This document shows, in pieces, positions 36,513 to 43,461 of a DNA stretch of 64,000 nt. The notes under the pieces were generated by a model. The model was not told the DNA's origin. It did not search any database and saw only the letters and a list, made by a program, of their open reading frames with translations. The translations under genes and the position numbers were made by a program. The stretch is from Plantactinospora sp. BC1. Its GTDB lineage: Bacteria; Actinomycetota; Actinomycetes; Mycobacteriales; Micromonosporaceae. Every line of letters starts with the position of its first letter. The stretch's first letter is position 1. The DNA is taken from the NCBI RefSeq assembly GCF_003030345.1, contig NZ_CP028158.1, positions 5,456,001 to 5,520,000 of the forward strand. Direction: 5' to 3'.

Positions 36513-37211
36513 CCGCCTGACCAGCCGCAGCGACCGCTCGCAGTAGGCCAGGTGGCTCGGTGGCGTGTCGCCCTGCGGTGCGTCGGTGCCGGCGAGCGAG
36601 CGGATCCCGTCCCGGAGCCGCTCCAGCCGCGCCTCGATCAGGTCGACCAGCCGGGACCGGTCCGTCAGCCCGTACGCGTCGCAGATCAGTCGTAGCCGGC
36701 GCGGCCGGTCCGGCACCGGCACGTCCGGATTGAGCGGGACGAAACTGAAGGCCGTCCAGGCCAGGTCCCAGCCGCGTGACCCGGGGGCGGCACCGTCGAA
36801 GTCGATCATCGCCTGGGGGAGTCCGTCGACGAAGACGCAGTTGTACACCGCGAAGTCGTTGTGGCAGACCACCTCCGCCTCCGGGTCACCCCGCAGCTCC
36901 GGGGGCTCCTGGAGGAAGGGATCCCAGCCGGGCAGCGTCCGCAGCGCGGTACCGGCCACCGCGTCGTGGTACCGGCGCAGCAGCCGGGCCGCCTCGACCA
37001 GCGCCCGGTCGTCGCCGACCCAGCGCCACGCCCGGGGAACCTCACCCGGCAGATAGCTGAGCAGCTCGCGGCCCTGCCCGTCGACGCCGAGCAGTCGCGG
37101 TGACCGGTCGAACCCGACCGTCTCGAGGTGGGAGAGCAGCGCGTGCACCGGCGGGCTCCAGAAGCCCGTCCGGCGCCGTACGACGTCACCGCGCTGCTCC
37201 ACCAGCGACAT
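36480..37211 (-). CDS. APH-family phosphotransferase within cluster
   Basis: 243 residues from ATG 37211. The kinase catalytic loop EVVCHNDFAVYNCVFVDG and the metal site QAMIDFDGAAPGSRGWDLAW are intact. In an antibiotic cluster such a kinase is a candidate for self-protection by phosphorylating the product, or for a biosynthetic phosphorylation. The reading frame extends upstream (DADWQRLSGGT looks like the family's first strand), so the true start may be earlier; a CTG at 37277 would overlap the ACP stop as CTGA. It follows the ACP gene on the same strand. Confidence 0.78.
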   Translation of the reverse strand: MSLVEQRGDVVRRRTGFWSPPVHALLSHLETVGFDRSPRLLGVDGQGRELLSYLPGEVPRAWRWVGDDRALVEAARLLRRYHDAVAGTALRTLPGWDPFLQEPPELRGDPEAEVVCHNDFAVYNCVFVDGLPQAMIDFDGAAPGSRGWDLAWTAFSFVPLNPDVPVPDRPRRLRLICDAYGLTDRSRLVDLIEARLERLRDGIRSLAGTDAPQGDTPPSHLAYCERSLRLVRRLRPALESALR

Positions 37212-37273
37212 CGTGCCGCCGGAGAGCCGCTGCCAGTCGGCGTCGGTGGCGGAGGCCGGCCGCCGGTCGCCGG

Positions 37274-37528
37274 TCAGGAGGAGCCGACCTGCGCGCGAGC
37301 GGACTCGACGTACCCGACGATGCCGGACCGGCTGGCCCACCAGTCGGCTCCCAGCGCCTCGTCCTGGAATGGAATGGCGAGGTTCTGCTCCAGCAGGACG
37401 AGAAGTTCCAGCTTCTGCATGGAATCGATCGACCCGGTCAGGTCCTCGTCGTCCGGCGGCAAATACCCGAGGACCTCGCGCAACGCGTTGTCGACCTGTT
37501 CCGTCACGCCAACCATCTTGTCCGTCAT
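37274..37528 (-). CDS. Free-standing acyl carrier protein
   Basis: 84 residues. The phosphopantetheine attachment Ser is S36 in TGSIDSMQKLELLVLLEQ, followed by a helix typical of carrier proteins. The DSM rather than GGHS context marks it as an ACP or D-alanine carrier-like protein, unlike the NRPS-type PCP at 30756. GGAAGG stands 7 bases before ATG 37528. It may carry an acyl or amino-acyl unit activated by the stand-alone adenylating enzyme at 43461. It is transcribed divergently from the FkbM gene. Confidence 0.85.
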   Translation of the reverse strand: MTDKMVGVTEQVDNALREVLGYLPPDDEDLTGSIDSMQKLELLVLLEQNLAIPFQDEALGADWWASRSGIVGYVESARAQVGSS

Positions 37529-37699
37529 GGTTTTTCCTTCCGGGAACGAGCGATCCGACAGCACGATCCAGCAGATGAGAGCCAACACCGCGACCGGGGC
37601 GAGGGCAAGTGGGATGTCGAACGTGAATGTGCAGTTTCGGTCGTGCGGGTCGGCGGCGCCAAAGCTAGCATCGACCTTGCTCGCCGAGAGGAGGGCGAC

Positions 37700-39166
37700 G
37701 TGTACGGCATGTTGCCTGACTATTTATCGGAGCTTCGTCCACACACCACGGAAGACGGTCTGCGGGTCTTGTCGGCCCGGATATCGCCGGATCGGTTGTC
37801 GACCGGGGCGGCGGCGCTCATTGGCCTGATCGCCGATCGGGTCGCCGACAACTCGCTGTCGCTGATCGGCGACCACCCCGTATTCGCCAACACGCCGTAC
37901 GAGGCCGAAGTCGTACTGGCCGAGTTCGCCGCCGACGGCGGATATCTGCACCGGATGCGCCCGCTGCCACCCCGGCCGGTGGTTCTCGACATCGGTGCGC
38001 ACATCGGCCTCTTCTCGCTCGACGTCCTGCGCCGCCGCCCCGACGCCCGGGTGATCGCGGTCGAACCGTTCGGGTCGTCGCACGCGGCCCTGCTCCGCAA
38101 CCTCGCGCTGCACCGGGGCCGGACGGAGCCGGTCGCGGTCCGCGCCGTGGCGGCCCAGCAGCTCGGCCGGGCCGAGATCGTCGGCTGTCGCGGTGGCAGC
38201 ATGCTCGCCGCCACCACGGCCGGCGAGGACGCCCGGACGCTGGCCGAAACCGCCGCGGTGCTCGCCCGGTCGCTGCCGAGGATGCTGCGGCACGGCCCGT
38301 GGGGACCGCAGCTGGCCGAGGCGGTGGCGACGGACCTGATCGACCAGCTCTTCGCCCCGGTACGGTCCGTGGTGCCACAGGTGACCGTCTCGACGCTGAT
38401 CGAGGAGCACGCGATCCGCCGGCTGTCGTTGCTGAAGGTGGACGTCGAGGGTGACGAGGTGCGGGTGCTGGCCGGGGTGGATCCGGCGCACTGGCCGCTC
38501 GTCGACGCGGTGGTGGTGGAGGCGGACGCCACGACGGTACCGGCCGTCTGCGCCATGCTGGACCGGCACGGGCTGACCCCGGTGGTCAGCGGGTCGCCGC
38601 AGGCTCCCGGCGCGTTCGCCCGGCAGAGCCGGATCGTCCGGGCGGAGCGCGGCGGGCCGCCGGGTGACGACCGGGCGGACCCGCCGGCAGCCGGAGCCGC
38701 AGCGCCGGAGTCCCGGCACGCCGGTGCGGTCGCCGAGATCGCCGCGATCTTCGCGCGGCTGCATCAGCTCTCCCGGGGGTACTGGCCGACCGGACACGTG
38801 CTCGTCGACGCGTACGCGACGCCGTACGCCGGGCCGCTCTCCGAGCCCTGGCGGGAGCGGGACTTCCGGCTCGGGCTGTCGTACGGCCGGGCGTGGGCCC
38901 GGCACCTGCTGTCGGCGTACCCGCCGCCCGGCCCGGCGGACGACGGTCTCCCGGCCGCGCTGACCCGGTTGGTCGGCGGGGACTGGGGTTCGGTGGCGCC
39001 GCTGCTGGCCCGGCACCCGGTCGCCGACGTGGTGGCCGCCCGGATGGCCGCGCTGCAACTGGTCCACCGAGCGGTCCGGTTGCCGCTCGACCCCGGTGCC
39101 GGATCCGACGTGCGGATCCGGACCGAAGCTGACCGGCCCGGCGGGTCGGGGGAGGAGAGGACATGA
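37700..39166 (+). CDS. FkbM-family methyltransferase, C-terminal extension
   Basis: 488 residues. The Rossmann SAM site RPVVLDIGAHIGLFSLDVL starts near residue 93 and the later motif LSLLKVDVEGDEVRVLAGV (near 250) is diagnostic of FkbM O-methyltransferases. Beyond about residue 330 lies a 150-residue helical extension (AEIAAIFARLHQLSRGYWPTG and following) that I do not recognise; it might be a separate domain for substrate binding. It should methylate a hydroxyl of a sugar or peptide. GTG 37700 has GGAGG 6 bases upstream. The stop overlaps the MbtH gene by four bases. Confidence 0.83.
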   Translation: MYGMLPDYLSELRPHTTEDGLRVLSARISPDRLSTGAAALIGLIADRVADNSLSLIGDHPVFANTPYEAEVVLAEFAADGGYLHRMRPLPPRPVVLDIGAHIGLFSLDVLRRRPDARVIAVEPFGSSHAALLRNLALHRGRTEPVAVRAVAAQQLGRAEIVGCRGGSMLAATTAGEDARTLAETAAVLARSLPRMLRHGPWGPQLAEAVATDLIDQLFAPVRSVVPQVTVSTLIEEHAIRRLSLLKVDVEGDEVRVLAGVDPAHWPLVDAVVVEADATTVPAVCAMLDRHGLTPVVSGSPQAPGAFARQSRIVRAERGGPPGDDRADPPAAGAAAPESRHAGAVAEIAAIFARLHQLSRGYWPTGHVLVDAYATPYAGPLSEPWRERDFRLGLSYGRAWARHLLSAYPPPGPADDGLPAALTRLVGGDWGSVAPLLARHPVADVVAARMAALQLVHRAVRLPLDPGAGSDVRIRTEADRPGGSGEERT

Positions 39167-39387
39167 GCGAGGTCGAGTCGCCGCGACAGCGCGGCTACGA
39201 GGTGGTCCGCAACCACGAGGGCCAGTACTCGATCTTTCCGCAGGGTCGGCCGGTGCCGCCCGGCTGGGAACTGGTCGGCCGCGCCGGCTCCGAGGAGGAG
39301 TGCCTCGGCTACATCGAAGAGGTGTGGACGGACATGACCCCGCGCTCGGTACGGCGCCGCCTCGACGAGGCGTCCCGGGGCCGGTAG
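39163..39387 (+). CDS. MbtH-family protein
   Basis: 74 residues with the full signature: NHEGQYSIFP, PPGWELVGRAGSEEECLGYIEEVWTDMTPRSVR. MbtH proteins bind adenylation domains and are needed for folding or activity of many NRPS A domains. It should act on the A domains of the synthetase at 51493. ATGA overlap with the FkbM gene. Confidence 0.95.
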   Translation: MSEVESPRQRGYEVVRNHEGQYSIFPQGRPVPPGWELVGRAGSEEECLGYIEEVWTDMTPRSVRRRLDEASRGR

Positions 39388-39423
39388 GCCGGACGGATGC
39401 CCCGTCGGCGCGGTGCCTACCGG
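39381..39423. terminator. Bidirectional hairpin across two stop codons
   Basis: CCGGTAGGC (39381-39389) pairs with GCCTACCGG (39415-39423). One arm includes the MbtH stop TAG, the other the stop of the convergent PLP-enzyme gene. The loop is 25 bases and can fold further. A shared terminator for both transcripts is the likely role. Confidence 0.45.
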
Positions 39424-40523
39424 CGGGGTACCGCGTCGGGGTCGTCGGTCCTGCCCTCGGTGACCACCACCAGGGCGCGGCGGGCGGTGCGCGCCCCGGC
39501 CAGCGCCGGGTCGTCCCGCTCGGCGGCGAGTTGGCGCAGCGCCAGCAGGCCGGCCAGTCCGGCGGCGCCGGTGTCGCCGGCCGGTATCCCGCGCTCCCGC
39601 AGGGCGTCCCGGGCGAGCAGCGCCCACTCGTCGGCGACGGTGAGGAAGCCGTCGAGGGCGGTGGCGAGGTCGGGCCAGGCCGCCGAGGACAGCCGGCCGG
39701 CGTTCAACCCGACCATCACCGACCGGAAGTCGGACTCGATCTGCGCCGGGGTGTCCCGGCCCACCGACGCCGCCGCGCAGCCGGCGTCAACTGGTTCCAC
39801 TCCGCAGATGAACGGCCGGCCCGGCGCGTGGTGCCGGAGGAACCGGGCCGTCGCGGCGGCGAGTCCGCCGACCCCGATCTGCACCGTCACCAGATCCGGC
39901 CAGGGATCCCCGGTCCGGGCGAAGACGTCACCGATCTCCCAGAAGATGGTGCCGTAGCCGTCGATGGTCGCCCGGGGCACCGGGTCGGCCGGGTGGAACG
40001 CGGTGTCGGAGACGAGTACGGCGTCGGCCGAGGCGGCGGCGAAGTCGGCGGCGGCGCGTACCGCGTCGTCGTAGCTGCGCTCCCGCGCGTCGATCTCGGC
40101 GCCCTCGGCCCGGATCGCCTCGATCCGGGCCGGCGCCGTGTCGGCGGGGAGGAAGATCCGGGCCCGGCAGCCGGCCCGGCGGGCGACCCGGGCCACCGCG
40201 CGTCCGTGGTTGCCGTCGGTGGCGGCCACCAGCACCGGTACGGCCGGCCGCGCGGCGAGCTGCGCGAGCGCCACCTCGCTGGCCCAGGACGCCCCGAGGA
40301 TCTTGAAGGCGGGCAGTCCGAACCGATCGGTCTCGTCCTTGACCCAGAGTCGTTCCAGCCCGAGCTGGCCGGCGAGGTCCGGCAACTCCCGCAGCGGGGT
40401 GGCGGCGTAGCCGGGCAGGGCGCGGTGCCAGTCGTACACCGCCCGGGAGGGGCGCTCCGGCAGCCCACCGGCGGAAGGGTTGGCCACGAACCGAGGCGCG
40501 GGCCCGGTCGGTCGGGTTGGCAT
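39417..40523 (-). CDS. Diaminopropionate ammonia-lyase-like PLP enzyme
   Basis: 368 residues of fold type II PLP enzymes. The PLP Lys is in GLPAFKILGASWA and the phosphate/substrate loop in VAATDGNHGRAVARVARRAG, both typical of diaminopropionate ammonia-lyases; GVGGLAAATARFL is the glycine loop. Members split 2,3-diaminopropionate, serine or threonine into an alpha-keto acid and ammonia. In a biosynthetic cluster it could instead catalyse beta-replacement or dehydration. It follows a PhyH gene with a 12-base gap, so hydroxylation and elimination may be linked steps. Confidence 0.8.
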   Translation of the reverse strand: MPTRPTGPAPRFVANPSAGGLPERPSRAVYDWHRALPGYAATPLRELPDLAGQLGLERLWVKDETDRFGLPAFKILGASWASEVALAQLAARPAVPVLVAATDGNHGRAVARVARRAGCRARIFLPADTAPARIEAIRAEGAEIDARERSYDDAVRAAADFAAASADAVLVSDTAFHPADPVPRATIDGYGTIFWEIGDVFARTGDPWPDLVTVQIGVGGLAAATARFLRHHAPGRPFICGVEPVDAGCAAASVGRDTPAQIESDFRSVMVGLNAGRLSSAAWPDLATALDGFLTVADEWALLARDALRERGIPAGDTGAAGLAGLLALRQLAAERDDPALAGARTARRALVVVTEGRTDDPDAVPRR

Positions 40524-40535
40524 CCGGCCCGCCGG

Positions 40536-41327
40536 TCAGCCGACCAGGAACTGGCGGTCGTCGAGATCCTGCGGGGTGGTGGCGGTGCCGCCGTCGTCGC
40601 CGCGGTCGACCGCGACCGCACCGTCCGGGATGTACTGCACCACGTACGCCTTGCGGGTCGAGTCGCTCCGGTTCGGGTACGTCATGTGCGTCGTCACCGA
40701 GGAGAAGATGGCCATGTCACCGGCGGAGAGCGGCACCGGGACGGCGTCGGCCGGATCCTCGTCCAGGCAGACCCAGCCCTGCTCGCTCTGCCAGTGCCGC
40801 AGCGTGCCCAGCCGGTGCAGCCCGGGTGCCACGCTCAGGCAGCCGTTCTGCTCGGTCGCGTCGGTCAGCGCCACCCAGCAGGTGATGTACTGCTGCGGCT
40901 CGACGAAGACCTTGCCGTTGTCCTGGTGCCAGGCGAACGCCTGGGAGTGCTCGGGGCGCTTGTAGACGGCCTGCTCCCAGAAGAGCCGTACCCTCGGGCC
41001 GAGCAGGTCCCGGGCCACGTCGGGCAGTACGCCGGTGGCGCAGAACTGCCGCAGCACGGGCGACCGGAGCACCAGGTTCGAGGCGATGGTGAAGCCCGGC
41101 CGGTCGCCGCTGGTCCGGCGTTCGAGCGTCGCGTTGATGCGCGCCTGGATCGGGTCGATCTCGGCGGCCATCCGGTCGACCTCGTCGGCGTCGTACGCGT
41201 TCGGAATAACGAAGAATCCCTGCTCGCAATACGAGTCGACCTGCTCGTCGGTAATGCGGCGGAAGGGGCCGTCCGGGCGTCGCCACTCAAAGCCCGCGTT
41301 GAATTCATGGACGCCTCTGTGTGCCAT
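40536..41327 (-). CDS. PhyH-family Fe(II)/2-oxoglutarate dioxygenase 2
   Basis: 263 residues. The metal triad is H134/D136 (AWHQDNGKV) and H214 (TTHMTYPNRS), with R225 (STRKAYVV) for 2-oxoglutarate; VAPGLHRLGTL is a further family motif. The protein is distinct from the dioxygenase at 31221. An amino acid or peptidyl residue hydroxylation is expected. ATG 41327 is chosen; ATG 41342 is five codons upstream and neither has a strong ribosome binding site. It forms a two-gene operon with the PLP enzyme and is divergent from the oxidoreductase at 41484. Confidence 0.87.
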   Translation of the reverse strand: MAHRGVHEFNAGFEWRRPDGPFRRITDEQVDSYCEQGFFVIPNAYDADEVDRMAAEIDPIQARINATLERRTSGDRPGFTIASNLVLRSPVLRQFCATGVLPDVARDLLGPRVRLFWEQAVYKRPEHSQAFAWHQDNGKVFVEPQQYITCWVALTDATEQNGCLSVAPGLHRLGTLRHWQSEQGWVCLDEDPADAVPVPLSAGDMAIFSSVTTHMTYPNRSDSTRKAYVVQYIPDGAVAVDRGDDGGTATTPQDLDDRQFLVG

Positions 41328-41399
41328 GCTGGCCAGTCTCATCCACGAATCGTCCGGCCGGCAACCATCTGCGTGAACGGCGTACCGTGCGAGTCCGCA

Positions 41400-41428
41400 C
41401 TCGAACTGTGGTCGGTGGACGGTCACGC
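41400..41428. promoter_or_regulatory. StrR-like inverted repeat, weak site
   Basis: CTCGAACTG, 11 bases, CGGTCACGC, keeping the ACTG-N11-CGGT core of the site at 31076. It lies between the divergent PhyH and oxidoreductase genes. Outer positions are poorly conserved, so this is the least certain member. Confidence 0.25.
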
Positions 41429-41483
41429 AAATATGCTGCGCTGTCATGTGTGGGGACAACCGTCGAAGACGTACGGAGTCGTG

Positions 41484-42518
41484 ATGATGCGGGTGGCGCT
41501 GCTCGGGGTGGGCTACTGGGGCGCCAAGCTCCTGCGCAACCTGGTCGGGCTGGTCGGCGCCGACCAGGTGACCGCCGTCGACCCCGATCCGGCCCGGTTG
41601 GAGTGGGTCCGCCGGCACTACCCGTCGGTGGCCCGCCGGTCGAGCCTGGCCGCCGCGCTGGCCGGGGGCGACGTCGAGGCGGTGGTCGTGGCGACGCCGG
41701 TGCGCACCCATCCGGAGTACGTCCGCACGGCGCTGGAGGCCGGCTGTCACGTCCTGGTGGAGAAGCCCCTGGCGACGTCGACGGCCGAGGCGGTGGCGCT
41801 GGCCGAGCTGGCCGACCGGCTCGGCCGGGTACTCATGGTCGGGCACACCTTCCTGTTCAGCCCCCGGGTCCGCTGGATCTTCCGCCGGCTGACCACGACC
41901 GGCATCGGTCAACTGCACTACCTGATGTCGTCCCGGCTCAACCTCGGTCCGCACCGCGACGACGCCAGCGTGGTCTGGGACCTGGCGCCGCACGACGTCG
42001 CGATCGTGCTGCGGCTGCTCGGCGAGACGCCGGTGACGGTCAGCGCCAACGCCCGCAGCGTGGTCACCGCCGGCATCCCGGACGTGGCGTTCGTGGACCT
42101 GACCTTCCCGTCCGGGGTGATCGCCTCGCTGGCCGTGTCGTGGCTGGCGCCGAGGAAGGTCCGCAACCTGGTCATCGTCGGTGACGAGAGCATGATCGTC
42201 TACGACGACATCGAGCCGGACGAGCCGGTGAAGGTCTACGACAAGGGGATGGCGCTGGAGCCGTCGCCGGACTTCGGCGCGGACCAGCTCACCTACCGGT
42301 ACGGGGACACGGTGGCGCCGCACATCGCCGTGCAGGAGCCCATCATGGAACAGATAACCCATTTCGCGGAATGCGTCGCCGCCGGCAAACGCCCGATCTC
42401 GGATGGCTGGTTCGGTACCCGGGTCATCGCCGCACTGGAAGCCGCGGACCGGTCCTGGCGTGACGGCGGCCGGGCGATCGAGGTCGAAGCGGTTACCGCG
42501 ACCGAGTGGTCGACCTGA
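41484..42518 (+). CDS. Gfo/Idh/MocA-family oxidoreductase
   Basis: 344 residues. The NAD(P) site VALLGVGYWGAKLLRNLVGL is at the N-terminus, CHVLVEKPLATSTAEAVALAE holds the conserved EKP motif, and WDLAPHDVAIVLRLLG carries the conserved His. The RLNLGPHRDDASVVWDLAPHD stretch resembles WlbA-type 3-dehydrogenases of nucleotide sugars. Oxidation or reduction at C-3 of a sugar, in concert with the DegT aminotransferase, is the likely role. Three tandem starts (GTG 41481, ATG 41484, ATG 41487) follow CGGAG; 41484 or 41487 fits best. Confidence 0.85.
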   Translation: MMRVALLGVGYWGAKLLRNLVGLVGADQVTAVDPDPARLEWVRRHYPSVARRSSLAAALAGGDVEAVVVATPVRTHPEYVRTALEAGCHVLVEKPLATSTAEAVALAELADRLGRVLMVGHTFLFSPRVRWIFRRLTTTGIGQLHYLMSSRLNLGPHRDDASVVWDLAPHDVAIVLRLLGETPVTVSANARSVVTAGIPDVAFVDLTFPSGVIASLAVSWLAPRKVRNLVIVGDESMIVYDDIEPDEPVKVYDKGMALEPSPDFGADQLTYRYGDTVAPHIAVQEPIMEQITHFAECVAAGKRPISDGWFGTRVIAALEAADRSWRDGGRAIEVEAVTATEWST

Positions 42519-42520
42519 GT

Positions 42521-42548
42521 GCACAACTGCGGAAGTAAGCAATTGAAC
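42521..42548. promoter_or_regulatory. StrR-like inverted repeat, site 2
   Basis: GCACAACTG, 10 bases, CAATTGAAC. The right half matches the StrR half-site CAGTCGAAC at 7 of 9 positions. It starts 3 bases after the oxidoreductase stop and lies 110 bases upstream of the gene of unknown function at 42658. Confidence 0.4.
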
Positions 42549-42657
42549 GCTCCTCCGGTGGCACTACCGCCTCCCGGAATCGTAAGAAACAATCGCAGCG
42601 CGTGCGGTCGCGGTGCGCCGCCCATTCTCGCCCATTCTCGGCCCGGAGGTAGGGACA

Positions 42658-43461
42658 GTGACCGACACTCGGACGGACAACCAGATCGGTGGGGGCACCA
42701 CCGGCGCCTCGGCCCGGGACCCGTACGCGCCCGCCCGGTCGCCGTCGGCGCTGACCCGGGACCGGGCACTCGGTCTGGTGCAGGGACTGCTCGCCGACGG
42801 GATCATCAGCCCGACGGACCTGCGGGCGTACGTCCCCGAGGTCGCCGACCCGTTCGAGCCGGAGAGCCTGCGACAGGACTACGAGACCTGGTTCCGGGCC
42901 AACGGCATCGAGACCGTCACCGGCCGCAAGTTCTCGCTCGGCCCGTGCCCGTACACCGCCGAGGAGCTGATGCAGGCCAAGGCCGACGGGTGGATCCCGG
43001 TCGTCTCGCCCAAGGGCCTGTCGCTGGCCGAGACCGCCCGGACCTTCCACTGTGACACCTGGGCCACCTCCGACCCGCTGGTGACCGCGCCGGCCGAGGA
43101 GGAGGACCTCTGGTTCCTCACCCCGGGCGACCTCGTGCCGCAGGACGCCAACGTCTCCGCCCGGGAGCTGCGGCAGCGGTACGACAAGGACGGTTCGCTC
43201 GGACTGAGCCTCCAGCGGTACATCATCCTCACCGCGCGGCTGCGGCACCTGACCGGCCAGGCCCCGGACTTCCGCTGGTGGGTGTGGATCATGCGGGGCC
43301 GGTACGACCGTTCGGGCTTCATGATCGCGGGCTTCGACCCCAACAACAGGTTCAGCGTGCACGCCTGGATGCCACAGTTCCGGGCCAGCTTCGTCGGCGC
43401 CCGGCCGATCCGGATCTGCCCCCGGATCGCCGGACCGTCCGACCACAACACCGCCGGCTGA
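42658..43461 (+). CDS. Unknown biosynthetic protein, 267 residues
   Basis: I do not recognise this protein. It is soluble, starts with a disordered 45-residue segment, then has a compact domain. Notable conserved-looking parts are FSLGPCPYTAEELMQAKADG, ETARTFHCDTWATSDPLV, EEEDLWFLTPGDLVPQDANV, DFRWWVWIMRGRYDRSGFMIAG and AWMPQFRASFVGARPIRICPR. Three cysteines (two single, one in CPR) and many Trp residues stand out; no nucleotide loop, SAM motif or metal triad is evident. GTG 42658 has GGAGG 11 bases upstream. TGATG overlap with the adenylating enzyme ties it to substrate activation, perhaps making or modifying the acid that enzyme loads. Confidence 0.7.
   Translation: MTDTRTDNQIGGGTTGASARDPYAPARSPSALTRDRALGLVQGLLADGIISPTDLRAYVPEVADPFEPESLRQDYETWFRANGIETVTGRKFSLGPCPYTAEELMQAKADGWIPVVSPKGLSLAETARTFHCDTWATSDPLVTAPAEEEDLWFLTPGDLVPQDANVSARELRQRYDKDGSLGLSLQRYIILTARLRHLTGQAPDFRWWVWIMRGRYDRSGFMIAGFDPNNRFSVHAWMPQFRASFVGARPIRICPRIAGPSDHNTAG

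Noticed and set aside
39096-41480. N-terminal extension of the Gfo/Idh/MocA oxidoreductase frame
   Set aside because: The frame stays open for over 700 codons upstream, but the translation is low-complexity antisense to the PLP enzyme and PhyH genes. The Rossmann motif begins 5 residues after 41484.
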